Made by a program: the position numbers and the translations under genes
Shown: one piece after another, positions 1 through 5,344 of the stretch
How positions within the stretch are numbered: the first letter of the stretch is position 1
Layout: each line of letters starts with the position of its first letter
Notes under the pieces: generated by a model
What the model was told of the DNA's origin: nothing
Seen by the model: the letters and a program-made list of their open reading frames with translations, nothing else
The model's database searches: none
Assembly: GCA_947169755.1 (NCBI GenBank)
Contig: CAMVQX010000052.1
Coordinates: forward strand, 1-9,957
Reading direction: 5' to 3'
DNA from: an uncultured bacterium
GTDB taxonomy: Bacteria > Cyanobacteriota > Vampirovibrionia > Gastranaerophilales > Gastranaerophilaceae
Length of the DNA: 9,957 bases

Positions 1-342
1 GGTAGATGTTTTTCTGGTAACGATGGATGTAGGTGCGGAAACTGCCGCAAAATCATCTACCCAAGATGCTACATAACTTATTTTATACAAACCGCCAGGT
101 TGTGCTATCATAGACGTAATGGAATTAGTCAATGAACCGTCTTGGAATGTGTAAACGGTCTTTGTATAATCAGCAACAGATGGTGGAACAGGAACTTGCA
201 TACCTAACAAATCATTGTAATAATTTGCGGTTTCATTAGCCAACGTTGTTCTCTGTTGGTTAATTTGTTGCCCTTCATATTCAACATTTGTTTTTCTTGC
301 AGTCAAGCCTAAGAACCTTGCCTGCGAAGCTGCCATACCCAT
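1..342 (-). CDS. Unrecognised protein, N-terminal 114 residues (gene runs off the left edge)
   Basis: This is an open frame read from an ATG at 342 to the window edge with no stop, so the C terminus is missing. The start is supported by a purine-rich AAAGGA about 9 nt upstream; a second in-frame ATG two codons later (MGMAAS) is a possible alternative. Residues 1-45 form a polar helix-like stretch (MAASQARFLGLTARKTNVEY, then QQINQQRTTLANETANYY), followed by a Pro/Val segment (PVPPSVADY) and a beta-rich part around TVYTF and YKISYV. There is no signal peptide or membrane segment in the visible part. The N-terminal helix loosely resembles the coiled N-terminal ends of secreted or flagellar filament-type proteins, but this is only a resemblance and I assign no function. 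It lies downstream of the decarboxylase-like gene on the same strand, with a 173-bp gap holding its own candidate promoter. Confidence 0.8.
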   Translation of the reverse strand, partial: MGMAASQARFLGLTARKTNVEYEGQQINQQRTTLANETANYYNDLLGMQVPVPPSVADYTKTVYTFQDGSLTNSITSMIAQPGGLYKISYVASWVDDFAAVSAPTSIVTRKTST

Positions 343-441
343 GACTTGGTTTCCTTTCGTCTTTTTTCCTTGTGATATGTGTAACGGCATGTTGGATTAA
401 AAACTTTAATTTTTGAATTCTTTTCTGTTACATTTCGTTAC

Positions 442-452
442 ATTATACCCCG
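442..452 (-). promoter_or_regulatory. Candidate -10 promoter element (CGGGGTATAAT) for the gene at 1-342
   Basis: On the minus strand a perfect TATAAT lies at 447-442, directly preceded by CGGGG. Transcription from it would begin near 435 and give a leader of about 93 nt before the ATG at 342. No convincing -35 hexamer is present at 17 bp (CTCTAT there), so it may depend on another sigma factor or an activator. The direct repeat TGTAAC-GAAA-TGTAAC overlaps the predicted start point, and another copy of the hexamer in opposite orientation lies at 380-385; a regulator site is possible but unproven. Confidence 0.35.
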
Positions 453-502
453 AAAAGTGCATGGATAGAGGATTATAAAAATTAATAATAAAAAGCTCTA
501 AA

Positions 503-538
503 TAAAAAAAATATACTAAATTTTGTTTAAAATTTTAG
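503..538 (-). terminator. Candidate AU-rich terminator overlapping the stop codon of the decarboxylase-like gene
   Basis: Read on the minus strand, CTAAAATTTT-AAAC-AAAATTTAG (538-516) can fold into about nine pairs with one bulged A. It is followed at once by a U-rich tract, TATATTTTTTTT (515-504). The stem is almost entirely A-U, so it would be weak, but the position at the end of the gene and the U run fit an intrinsic terminator. It includes the TAG stop. Confidence 0.4.
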
Positions 539-1544
539 ATAATCTTCGCAATTTTTCAGATGATGTTCCAATTCCTGTTAACAACATTGTAGATATTTCG
601 TTAGTTTTTTCATCTTCAATGCCGTATTCATACAGTTTTTCTGAAAGTTCAAAACCGGTTAGTCCTTTTTTCTTAATCAGGATTTTTGTGATATCATCAC
701 CGCCAAATTCAACATTAGTTGTATTTTTGCGCAAACATTCAATCTCAGAAATCAAATTATCAATTTTTTTTCTTCCTTTTTTAGAATTCAAATAATTTAT
801 GTTAGCTTCAATTGAAGCCAACAGCGGATATGATGGGGATGTAGTATTGATCATATTGAGTGCTATAGATGCATCGATATCACAATTTACGTGTAAAAGT
901 GCAGTAGGATTAAGACCGCCTGCGGTTTTGTGAAGTGATTGAATTGTGAAATCTGCAATATTTACTGCACTTTGAGGTAATTTATCTGAAAAAGGATAAA
1001 GTGCACCATGTGCTTCATCAACAATTAAATAAGCTTCAGAACACACTTTTTTTATTGTCTTAATATCAGAAACTATGCCTTCATATGTTGGCGATGTAAC
1101 AATAACAGCCCTAATTCCTTTTAAATCTAATAATTCCGGTGTTGTTTTGTCTGGGATACCCCATTCTTTTATAATTGGAATATCATAAAATACAGGCTCA
1201 CAACCGGCAAGTTTAACAGCATTTAAATGACTTGGATGCGCATTTCGCCATATCAAAACTTTATCTTTAGGTTGTGTGCAGGCTAAAACGGAAGCTATAA
1301 TCCCACTTGATGACCCGTTGGTTAAAAACAGAGTTTGTTTTGTTTTATAAATTTTAGAAGCTTGTTTTTGTGCTTTTGCAAGTGCTAATTGAGGATTTTG
1401 AGCTTCAGTTTCAGAAATATCATATTTATAAAATTGTCTAAATTTATGAAAAACAAAAAACTTCTGTCCATGCGACGGTGTCGTGAACAATGTTTTTCGG
1501 TTAGTTTTCTTTAGCAAATTTATTAAGCTCAAACAAGCCCCCAA
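516..1544 (-). CDS. Short Orn/Lys/Arg decarboxylase-like PLP enzyme (fold type I)
   Basis: The 342-residue protein matches the major domain of the Orn/Lys/Arg decarboxylase family. Visible landmarks are PSHG (23-26, the family's PGHK region), the phosphate-binding TNGSSSG (75-81), RNAHPS (100-105, aromatic-ring-stacking His), VDEAHG (175-180, Asp176 to the pyridine nitrogen), SLHKTAGG (203-210, Lys206 the expected PLP Schiff base) and TSPSYPLLAS (235-244). It is shorter than the roughly 480-residue bacterial YaaO/SpeA type: the C-terminal part is reduced to a small domain ending in IGTSSEKLRRLSKI. The likely reaction is decarboxylation of a basic amino acid, possibly for polyamines, but the substrate cannot be read from the sequence. 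The start is TTG at 1544, chosen because GGAG lies 5 nt upstream and an in-frame TAG directly precedes it. It follows the PilZ gene by 24 bp and is probably co-transcribed with it. Confidence 0.85.
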   Translation of the reverse strand: MGACLSLINLLKKTNRKTLFTTPSHGQKFFVFHKFRQFYKYDISETEAQNPQLALAKAQKQASKIYKTKQTLFLTNGSSSGIIASVLACTQPKDKVLIWRNAHPSHLNAVKLAGCEPVFYDIPIIKEWGIPDKTTPELLDLKGIRAVIVTSPTYEGIVSDIKTIKKVCSEAYLIVDEAHGALYPFSDKLPQSAVNIADFTIQSLHKTAGGLNPTALLHVNCDIDASIALNMINTTSPSYPLLASIEANINYLNSKKGRKKIDNLISEIECLRKNTTNVEFGGDDITKILIKKKGLTGFELSEKLYEYGIEDEKTNEISTMLLTGIGTSSEKLRRLSKILNKI

Positions 1545-1568
1545 CTAAGCTCCAGACAAGGAAACTTA

Positions 1569-2159
1569 TTATTTATTTCTAATCTCTATGCTGCGTTTTG
1601 CACAAAATTGGGTTAGAGTCATCTTATCAGTACCGTTGTGGTATTCAAATCTTCCTGACAATGTGTAACCGCCATTTTCTCGTTTTTCAATACGAATTGG
1701 CGAAAACATACATTCTATTTCCTGTTTTTCAGATAAAGGAAGAACAATTTTGTATTCTTTTTCAATATTAATATTTTCATTAGTATTAAATTTCATACCA
1801 CCTGCAGATATATCCAGTGTTGTAATTTTATGAGCACCGCCTTCAAATCTTAAATCAAGATCGTGCATATATTTTATACGGGTATATTGACGTCTTTGTA
1901 AGAATCTGTGCTTTGCAGGATTTGCAACTTTTATTCTTTTACCATCGATTGTTTCTGCAAAAGAGTCAAAATATAATGTTCCGTGGCTTGTTGTAGTATA
2001 AAATTCACAAAAATTATGGCGCATGATACCTTGTGGTTCATATTCAAGTTCTATCGTAAAATATCTCGGTTCAACATCAACAATTACTCCCTTGTTTGCG
2101 CATTTTAAATCTGCGGGTACAACGGTAATTTTTCTGTCTTTCTCAATAAGTTCTCTCAT
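1569..2159 (-). CDS. YcgR-like PilZ domain protein, probable c-di-GMP receptor
   Basis: The 196-residue protein has two parts. Residues 1-80 form a beta-rich domain like the YcgR N-terminal (PilZN) domain. Residues 86-190 form a PilZ domain with both c-di-GMP motifs intact: RxxxR as R90-QYT-R94 in the interdomain linker, and D116-I-S118-AG-G121 (the [D/N]xSxxG motif). In the family these residues bind a c-di-GMP dimer and change the orientation of the two domains, so this is probably a cytosolic signal receptor acting on motility, pili or an enzyme partner. The ATG at 2159 is preceded by GAGGA at about 8 nt. It is the first gene after its promoter, with the PLP decarboxylase-like gene 24 bp downstream, suggesting a two-gene operon. 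Whether the receptor acts on that enzyme is open. Confidence 0.87.
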   Translation of the reverse strand: MRELIEKDRKITVVPADLKCANKGVIVDVEPRYFTIELEYEPQGIMRHNFCEFYTTTSHGTLYFDSFAETIDGKRIKVANPAKHRFLQRRQYTRIKYMHDLDLRFEGGAHKITTLDISAGGMKFNTNENINIEKEYKIVLPLSEKQEIECMFSPIRIEKRENGGYTLSGRFEYHNGTDKMTLTQFCAKRSIEIRNK

Positions 2160-2180
2160 AAAATAATCCTCTTTTTTGCT

Positions 2181-2209
2181 ATATTACTATATTTTGATAA
2201 TTTTGTCCA
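2181..2209 (-). promoter_or_regulatory. Sigma-70-like promoter for the PilZ/decarboxylase-like gene pair
   Basis: On the minus strand TGGACA (2209-2204) and TAATAT (2186-2181) are separated by exactly 17 bp. Each matches the consensus with one or two changes. The start would be near 2174, leaving a very short leader that begins just before the GAGGA ribosome binding site. It sits between the upstream terminators and the gene, as expected. Confidence 0.5.
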
Positions 2210-2218
2210 TTAGTTAAC

Positions 2219-2244
2219 AAAAAAATGCCCTCTTAAAAGAGAGC
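2219..2244 (-). terminator. Intrinsic terminator, second of a tandem pair
   Basis: On the minus strand GCTCTCTTTTAAGAGGGC (2244-2227) folds into a stem of about seven pairs with one mismatch. It is followed by ATTTTTTT (2226-2219). It lies about 130 bp beyond the end of secY and just upstream of the PilZ promoter, so it works either as a back-up for secY or as the end of a short transcript from the intervening 95 bp. Confidence 0.55.
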
Positions 2245-2339
2245 AAATACTGAGCAATCAGAAGAGTTGAGGATTTACATTTATATGATAAATTTATTTT
2301 CTTTAAAATTCATTCTACTATATATTAATAATCTATATA

Positions 2340-2374
2340 AAAAATCACCCCTAAGTTTATTAGAGGTGATTTTT
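2340..2374 (-). terminator. Terminator of the rpsE-secY operon
   Basis: ATCACCCCTAA (2344-2354) pairs with TTAGAGGTGAT (2360-2370) around a GTTTA loop, an 11-bp stem with a single mismatch. It is flanked by an A run on one side and a T run on the other, so on the minus strand it ends in TTTTTT. It begins 16 bp after the secY stop codon, which marks secY as the last gene of the operon. Confidence 0.8.
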
Positions 2375-2389
2375 ATATTTTTATGTGTA

Positions 2390-3727
2390 CTATTCCTTTA
2401 AGAACGATTCATAGTTTCTAGCCAACAGGTGTGTTCTGACCTGATTAATCAAATCAAGAGCAACACCGACCATGATGATTAATGATGTAGCGCCAATACC
2501 TTGTATAGTTTTGATATTTGTAACATAACTTGCAAGTGATGGAACTAATGCAATAATACCAAGACCCATTGCGCCGATAAATGTCGTTTTGGTTAATATT
2601 TTATCAAGCGCTTCTGCAGTCGGTCTGCCGGGTTTTACCCCCGGAATTGATGAACCGTATTTCTTTAAGTTATCTGCAATATCTTTTGGCTGCATATTTG
2701 GCATAATTGATGCATAGAAGAAAGTTAATGCAACAATTAATAAGAAATATATTACATAATAAGGTATGCCGTCCGGACTCATAAATTGAGTGAGTTTAAC
2801 GACAATATCTTTTACGGCCTCGCTTTTAAAGTTTGCTTGTCCTACCAAACTTAAAACAGTTGATGGAAATAACAAAATAGCGATTGCAAAGATAATAGGC
2901 ATAACGCCGCCCGGATTAAGTTTAAACGGAATAAATGAATTCATACCGCCATAAACTTTGTTACCAACCTGGCGTTTTGGATTGACTATAATTACCTTTC
3001 TTACTGCTTCTTGCATAATTACAATGAATACCATTGCTGCAAAGAAGATTAATAAAAGTGTAGCCAAACCTAATTGCATCATAGAGTTATTTGCAACAAT
3101 TTGAGCAGTTCTTGAAGCATAAACAGGGATACCGGATAAGATACCGATAAAGATTATCAATGATCCACCGTTTCCGATACCGCGCTCTGTTATAAGTTCA
3201 GAAATCCACATAACGAGTACTGAACCTGAAGTTAAAACGATAATAGAACTTATAAAGAACATTATCGGGTTAACATTTGGCAATACTGCCCCCGGTAAAT
3301 GATGCAAATACAACATAAAGATTAATGATTGGAATACTGCCAAAACTACAGTAAATATACGTGTATATTGTGACAGTTTCCTTCTGCCCGCTTCTCCTTC
3401 TTCCTTTTGAAGTTTTTCCAACGATGGAATTACAACAGAAACAAGCTGTATGATAATTGATGATGTGATATATGGCCCGATACCCAAAGCAAAGATTGAA
3501 ACTTTACCCAGAGCACCACCAGAAAACAAGTCTAAGAAACCAATTATGTTGTTTCCTTGAGCTATGTTTGAAAAGACTTGGTTATTTATACCAAATAACG
3601 GTAGTTGGACCCCAAATCTAAACGCCGCAATCATCAGGAATGTAAAAAGAATTTTTTCTTTTAGTCCTGATGCCTGCCACATTGACATCAAATCATCAGT
3701 TGTAGGCATTTTAATTCCTTGTGCCAT
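2390..3727 (-). CDS. secY: Protein translocase subunit SecY
   Basis: SecY forms the membrane channel of the Sec translocon with SecE and SecG, and exports or inserts proteins with SecA or the ribosome. The 445-residue length is normal. Family signatures are clear: ALGIGPYITSSIIIQL (80-95), WISELITERGIGNGGSL (174-190), the cytosolic loop IPGVKPGRPTAEAL (361-374) and IIMVGVALDLINQV (417-430). About ten hydrophobic membrane segments are spread between residues 25 and 430, the first around 26-45. The ATG at 3727 overlaps the TAA of rplO by one base (TAATG), which points to translational coupling. The usual followers adk, map and infA are absent; a strong terminator follows instead. In this window the pilin-like precursors at 8359-9957 are likely clients. 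Confidence 0.98.
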   Translation of the reverse strand: MAQGIKMPTTDDLMSMWQASGLKEKILFTFLMIAAFRFGVQLPLFGINNQVFSNIAQGNNIIGFLDLFSGGALGKVSIFALGIGPYITSSIIIQLVSVVIPSLEKLQKEEGEAGRRKLSQYTRIFTVVLAVFQSLIFMLYLHHLPGAVLPNVNPIMFFISSIIVLTSGSVLVMWISELITERGIGNGGSLIIFIGILSGIPVYASRTAQIVANNSMMQLGLATLLLIFFAAMVFIVIMQEAVRKVIIVNPKRQVGNKVYGGMNSFIPFKLNPGGVMPIIFAIAILLFPSTVLSLVGQANFKSEAVKDIVVKLTQFMSPDGIPYYVIYFLLIVALTFFYASIMPNMQPKDIADNLKKYGSSIPGVKPGRPTAEALDKILTKTTFIGAMGLGIIALVPSLASYVTNIKTIQGIGATSLIIMVGVALDLINQVRTHLLARNYESFLKE

Positions 3728-4173
3728 TATACTAACTCAACCTTTCCGCCTGCTTTTTCTATTTTTTCTTTTGCTGATGGTGTTACGTAACAAGCTTTAA
3801 CAGTAACTGCACCTTTTAATTCTCCGTTACCTAAAACTCTTAATCCGGCACAATCCTTTGATACTCTCCCAAGTTCAATTAATTTTTCCAATGAAACTTC
3901 TTTTAATTTGTATTGAGAGATTCTGCCAACATTGATTTCAGCATATTTTAATTGGTTAATAAGTTTGAAGCCTTTTAATTTTGGCATTTGTCTGTATCCT
4001 GGCATTTGACCGCCTTCAAAACCTCTTTTTGCAGAGCTTCCTGAACGTTGTCCTTCACCGTTATGACCGCGGCAAGATGTTTTACCCATACCTGATGAAC
4101 GTCCTCTGCCAACTCTTTTTGTTCTATGTGTTGAGCCTTCTGCAGGTCTCAAATCTTCTAATGTAATTGTCAT
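3727..4173 (-). CDS. rplO: 50S ribosomal protein L15
   Basis: L15 is a late-assembly protein of the large subunit that binds 23S rRNA. The 148-residue length is typical. The N-terminal half is the extended basic arm, with LEDLRPAEGS (5-14), RVGRGRSSGMGKTSCRGH (20-37) and FEGGQMPGYRQMPK (52-65). The C-terminal half is the globular domain, ending in VTPSAKEKIEKAGGKVEL. The ATG at 4173 has AAGGA about 8 nt upstream. An 81-bp gap, unusually GC-rich, separates it from rpmD, while its stop overlaps the secY start. Confidence 0.98.
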   Translation of the reverse strand: MTITLEDLRPAEGSTHRTKRVGRGRSSGMGKTSCRGHNGEGQRSGSSAKRGFEGGQMPGYRQMPKLKGFKLINQLKYAEINVGRISQYKLKEVSLEKLIELGRVSKDCAGLRVLGNGELKGAVTVKACYVTPSAKEKIEKAGGKVELV

Positions 4174-4254
4174 TTTTATTTCCTTATTTTCTTGTATGAC
4201 CGCTCGCTTTCACTGTCACAGAAACTACGCCTGCTATACGCGGCCAAAATACGA
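4174..4254 (-). other. GC-rich intercistronic segment with a dyad between rpmD and rplO
   Basis: Most of this gap (about 4195-4250) is close to half G+C, while the neighbouring genes and gaps are clearly AT-rich. On the minus strand GGCCGC and GCGGTC can pair (6 bp including one G-U), enclosing a smaller TTTC/GAAA hairpin around TGTGACAG. Gaps elsewhere in this operon are 17 bp or an overlap, so it looks like an inserted or retained structured RNA element. It could bind a ribosomal protein, be a processing site, or be a dispersed REP-like repeat. Two reading frames cross it without a stop but lack a credible start and ribosome site. Confidence 0.4.
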
Positions 4255-4446
4255 TTATTCAACGATTGAAACCAAGTGCGATACTTTGTTTACCATACCT
4301 AAAATAGTTTCAGAATCGTAGTGTTCAACTATTTGGTTTTGTTTTTTTAACCCTAAACCTGCAACAACTTTACGTTGAGCTTCAGATGCTCCGATAAGGC
4401 TGCCTGTTAGTTGAATTTTAATTTGTTTATTTTTAGTTTTAGCCAT
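4255..4446 (-). CDS. rpmD: 50S ribosomal protein L30
   Basis: This small large-subunit protein of 63 residues matches the bacterial L30 family in length and pattern: an N-terminal strand (KIQLTGSLIG, 10-19), a helix (ASEAQRKVVAGLGLKK, 20-35), a second strand with the usual IVEHYDSETILGMVNKV, and a final strand HLVSIVE. The ATG at 4446 has AAGGAA about 8 nt upstream. It lies 17 bp after rpsE, its usual place in the spc operon. Photosynthetic cyanobacteria are generally reported to lack this gene, so its presence suits a deeper branch of that phylum or another phylum. Confidence 0.95.
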   Translation of the reverse strand: MAKTKNKQIKIQLTGSLIGASEAQRKVVAGLGLKKQNQIVEHYDSETILGMVNKVSHLVSIVE

Positions 4447-4463
4447 TTTATTTTTCCTTTATA

Positions 4464-5093
4464 CTAGTTTAATAATTCTGCCATTGTTAAGCCGCGTCTT
4501 TTAGCAACTTCATTGAACGGAGTCAAAGCTTTTAATGCTTCTAATGTAGCATAAGCAGCGTTCAAAGGAGCTTTTGAACCTAATGATTTTGCCAAAATGT
4601 TTTCAATACCTGCAAGTTCAAGTACTAAACGTACAGCACCGCCGGCAATAATACCTGTACCTTGTGAAGCCGGTCTAAGCATTACAGAACCTGCACCTGA
4701 TCTTCCTGTAATTGGGTGTGGAATAGTTGTTTTGAAAATAGGTACTGTAATAAGATTTTTTCTTCCGTCAGCAATAGCTTTTTGAATAGCAATGATAACT
4801 TCTGAAGCTTTAGCACAGCCAACACCAACTTGGCCTTTTTTGTTACCAACGATAACAATAGCTCTAAAGCTTAATTTTTTACCACCCTTAACAACTTTTG
4901 TTACACGGCTGATTTGAACAACTCTTTCAATCCATTCAGATTGAGGTTTTTCTTCAGTTGTTTCAATTTTTTGTTTTTTGCCGCGTCCTCTTTTACGGGG
5001 TTTTTCTTCTTCAACTGTTTCTTCTGCAGCAACTTCTTCAACAGTTTCTACAGTTTCTTCAACAGCTAATTCATCTTTGTTTTCTAAATCCAT
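4464..5093 (-). CDS. rpsE: 30S ribosomal protein S5 with an acidic N-terminal extension
   Basis: S5 sits in the small subunit near the decoding region and contributes to accuracy. Residues 52-119 are the dsRNA-binding-like N domain, with the conserved RVTKVVKGGKKLSFRAIVIV and GNKKGQVGVG. Residues 130-200 are the C domain, with RPASQGTGIIAGGAVR and LELAGIENILAKSLGS. The core resembles cyanobacterial S5 closely. The odd part is residues 1-50: a Glu-rich stretch (about 5-30) followed by a Lys/Arg cluster (KPRKRGRGKKQK, 31-42), making the protein about 35-45 residues longer than usual. The ATG at 5093 is supported by AAAGG 8 nt upstream. It heads an operon here, although rplR normally precedes it, and a structured leader lies upstream. 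Confidence 0.97.
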   Translation of the reverse strand: MDLENKDELAVEETVETVEEVAAEETVEEEKPRKRGRGKKQKIETTEEKPQSEWIERVVQISRVTKVVKGGKKLSFRAIVIVGNKKGQVGVGCAKASEVIIAIQKAIADGRKNLITVPIFKTTIPHPITGRSGAGSVMLRPASQGTGIIAGGAVRLVLELAGIENILAKSLGSKAPLNAAYATLEALKALTPFNEVAKRRGLTMAELLN

Positions 5094-5232
5094 TGATTTT
5101 TACCTTTCATGTTTGTTTTACATTTTAACTTTTTAAAGGTTAGGAGTTATTTACCTTTAAATATAACAAATACGCCAAAAGATACTGAAATTCAGTTTTG
5201 GAAAATCGTATTTGTGAGTAACTTTTCTGACA
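5094..5232 (-). promoter_or_regulatory. Structured 5' leader of the rpsE operon
   Basis: From the predicted start near 5232 the transcript has about 139 untranslated nt containing two clear dyads. The first (5214-5167) nests three stems: CAAATACG/CGTATTTG (8 bp), CCAAAA/TTTTGG (6 bp) and CTGA/TCAG (4 bp). They are joined by a 5-nt bulge on one side and a 4-nt bulge on the other. The second (5161-5132) is a perfect 9-bp stem, TTTAAAGGT/ACCTTTAAA, with a 12-nt loop. Neither is followed by a U run, so they are not intrinsic terminators. Ribosomal operons are commonly controlled by a ribosomal protein binding the leader, and this is the natural hypothesis; S5 or L15 would be candidates. No known leader class was recognised. 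Confidence 0.55.
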
Positions 5233-5238
5233 AGACTT

Positions 5239-5267
5239 ATACTACAATAACTTATAAAAAAAATCAA
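5239..5267 (-). promoter_or_regulatory. Sigma-70-like promoter of the rpsE-rpmD-rplO-secY operon
   Basis: On the minus strand TTGATT (5267-5262) and TAGTAT (5244-5239) are spaced by 17 bp and lie in an AT-rich region. Transcription would begin near 5232. This supports rpsE being the first gene of its transcript rather than an internal gene of a longer spc operon. Confidence 0.55.
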
Positions 5268-5344
5268 CTCCGTTTGTAAATTTTTATTAATAGCTAGCAA
5301 AAAATATTTTTAGGAATTTTATATTTTAAAACGGGGTATAAAAT

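Noticed and set aside
523..795. Open frame of 90 codons on the strand opposite the decarboxylase-like gene
   Set aside because: It is antisense to a well-supported coding region and has the Ser/Phe/Ile-rich composition of a reverse-frame shadow. The frames opposite secY, rplO, rpsE and the pilin-like genes were rejected for the same reason.
2285..2401. Plus-strand open frame of 38 codons (MINLFSLKF...) between the PilZ gene and secY
   Set aside because: It runs through the secY terminator and into the secY 3' end, its GAGG is 12 nt from the ATG, and its composition is what AT-rich DNA gives by chance.
4174..4254. Short peptide encoded in the rpmD-rplO gap (a frame ending VKASGHTRK)
   Set aside because: It has no ATG and no ribosome site, the frame is closed just upstream by a TGA inside rpmD, and the dyad explains the base composition better. 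A tRNA was also considered but no acceptor and T-arm pattern was found.
5084..5110. Eight-codon upstream reading frame (MKGKNQWI) overlapping the rpsE start, with a start-stop ATG-TAA further upstream
   Set aside because: Neither has a ribosome binding site; the AAAGG lies inside the short frame and serves rpsE. Chance is sufficient to explain it.
5132..5161. The 9-bp hairpin upstream of rpsE as an intrinsic terminator or attenuator
   Set aside because: No U run follows the stem on the minus strand (AAGTTAAAATG), so termination there is unlikely; a role in translation fits better.
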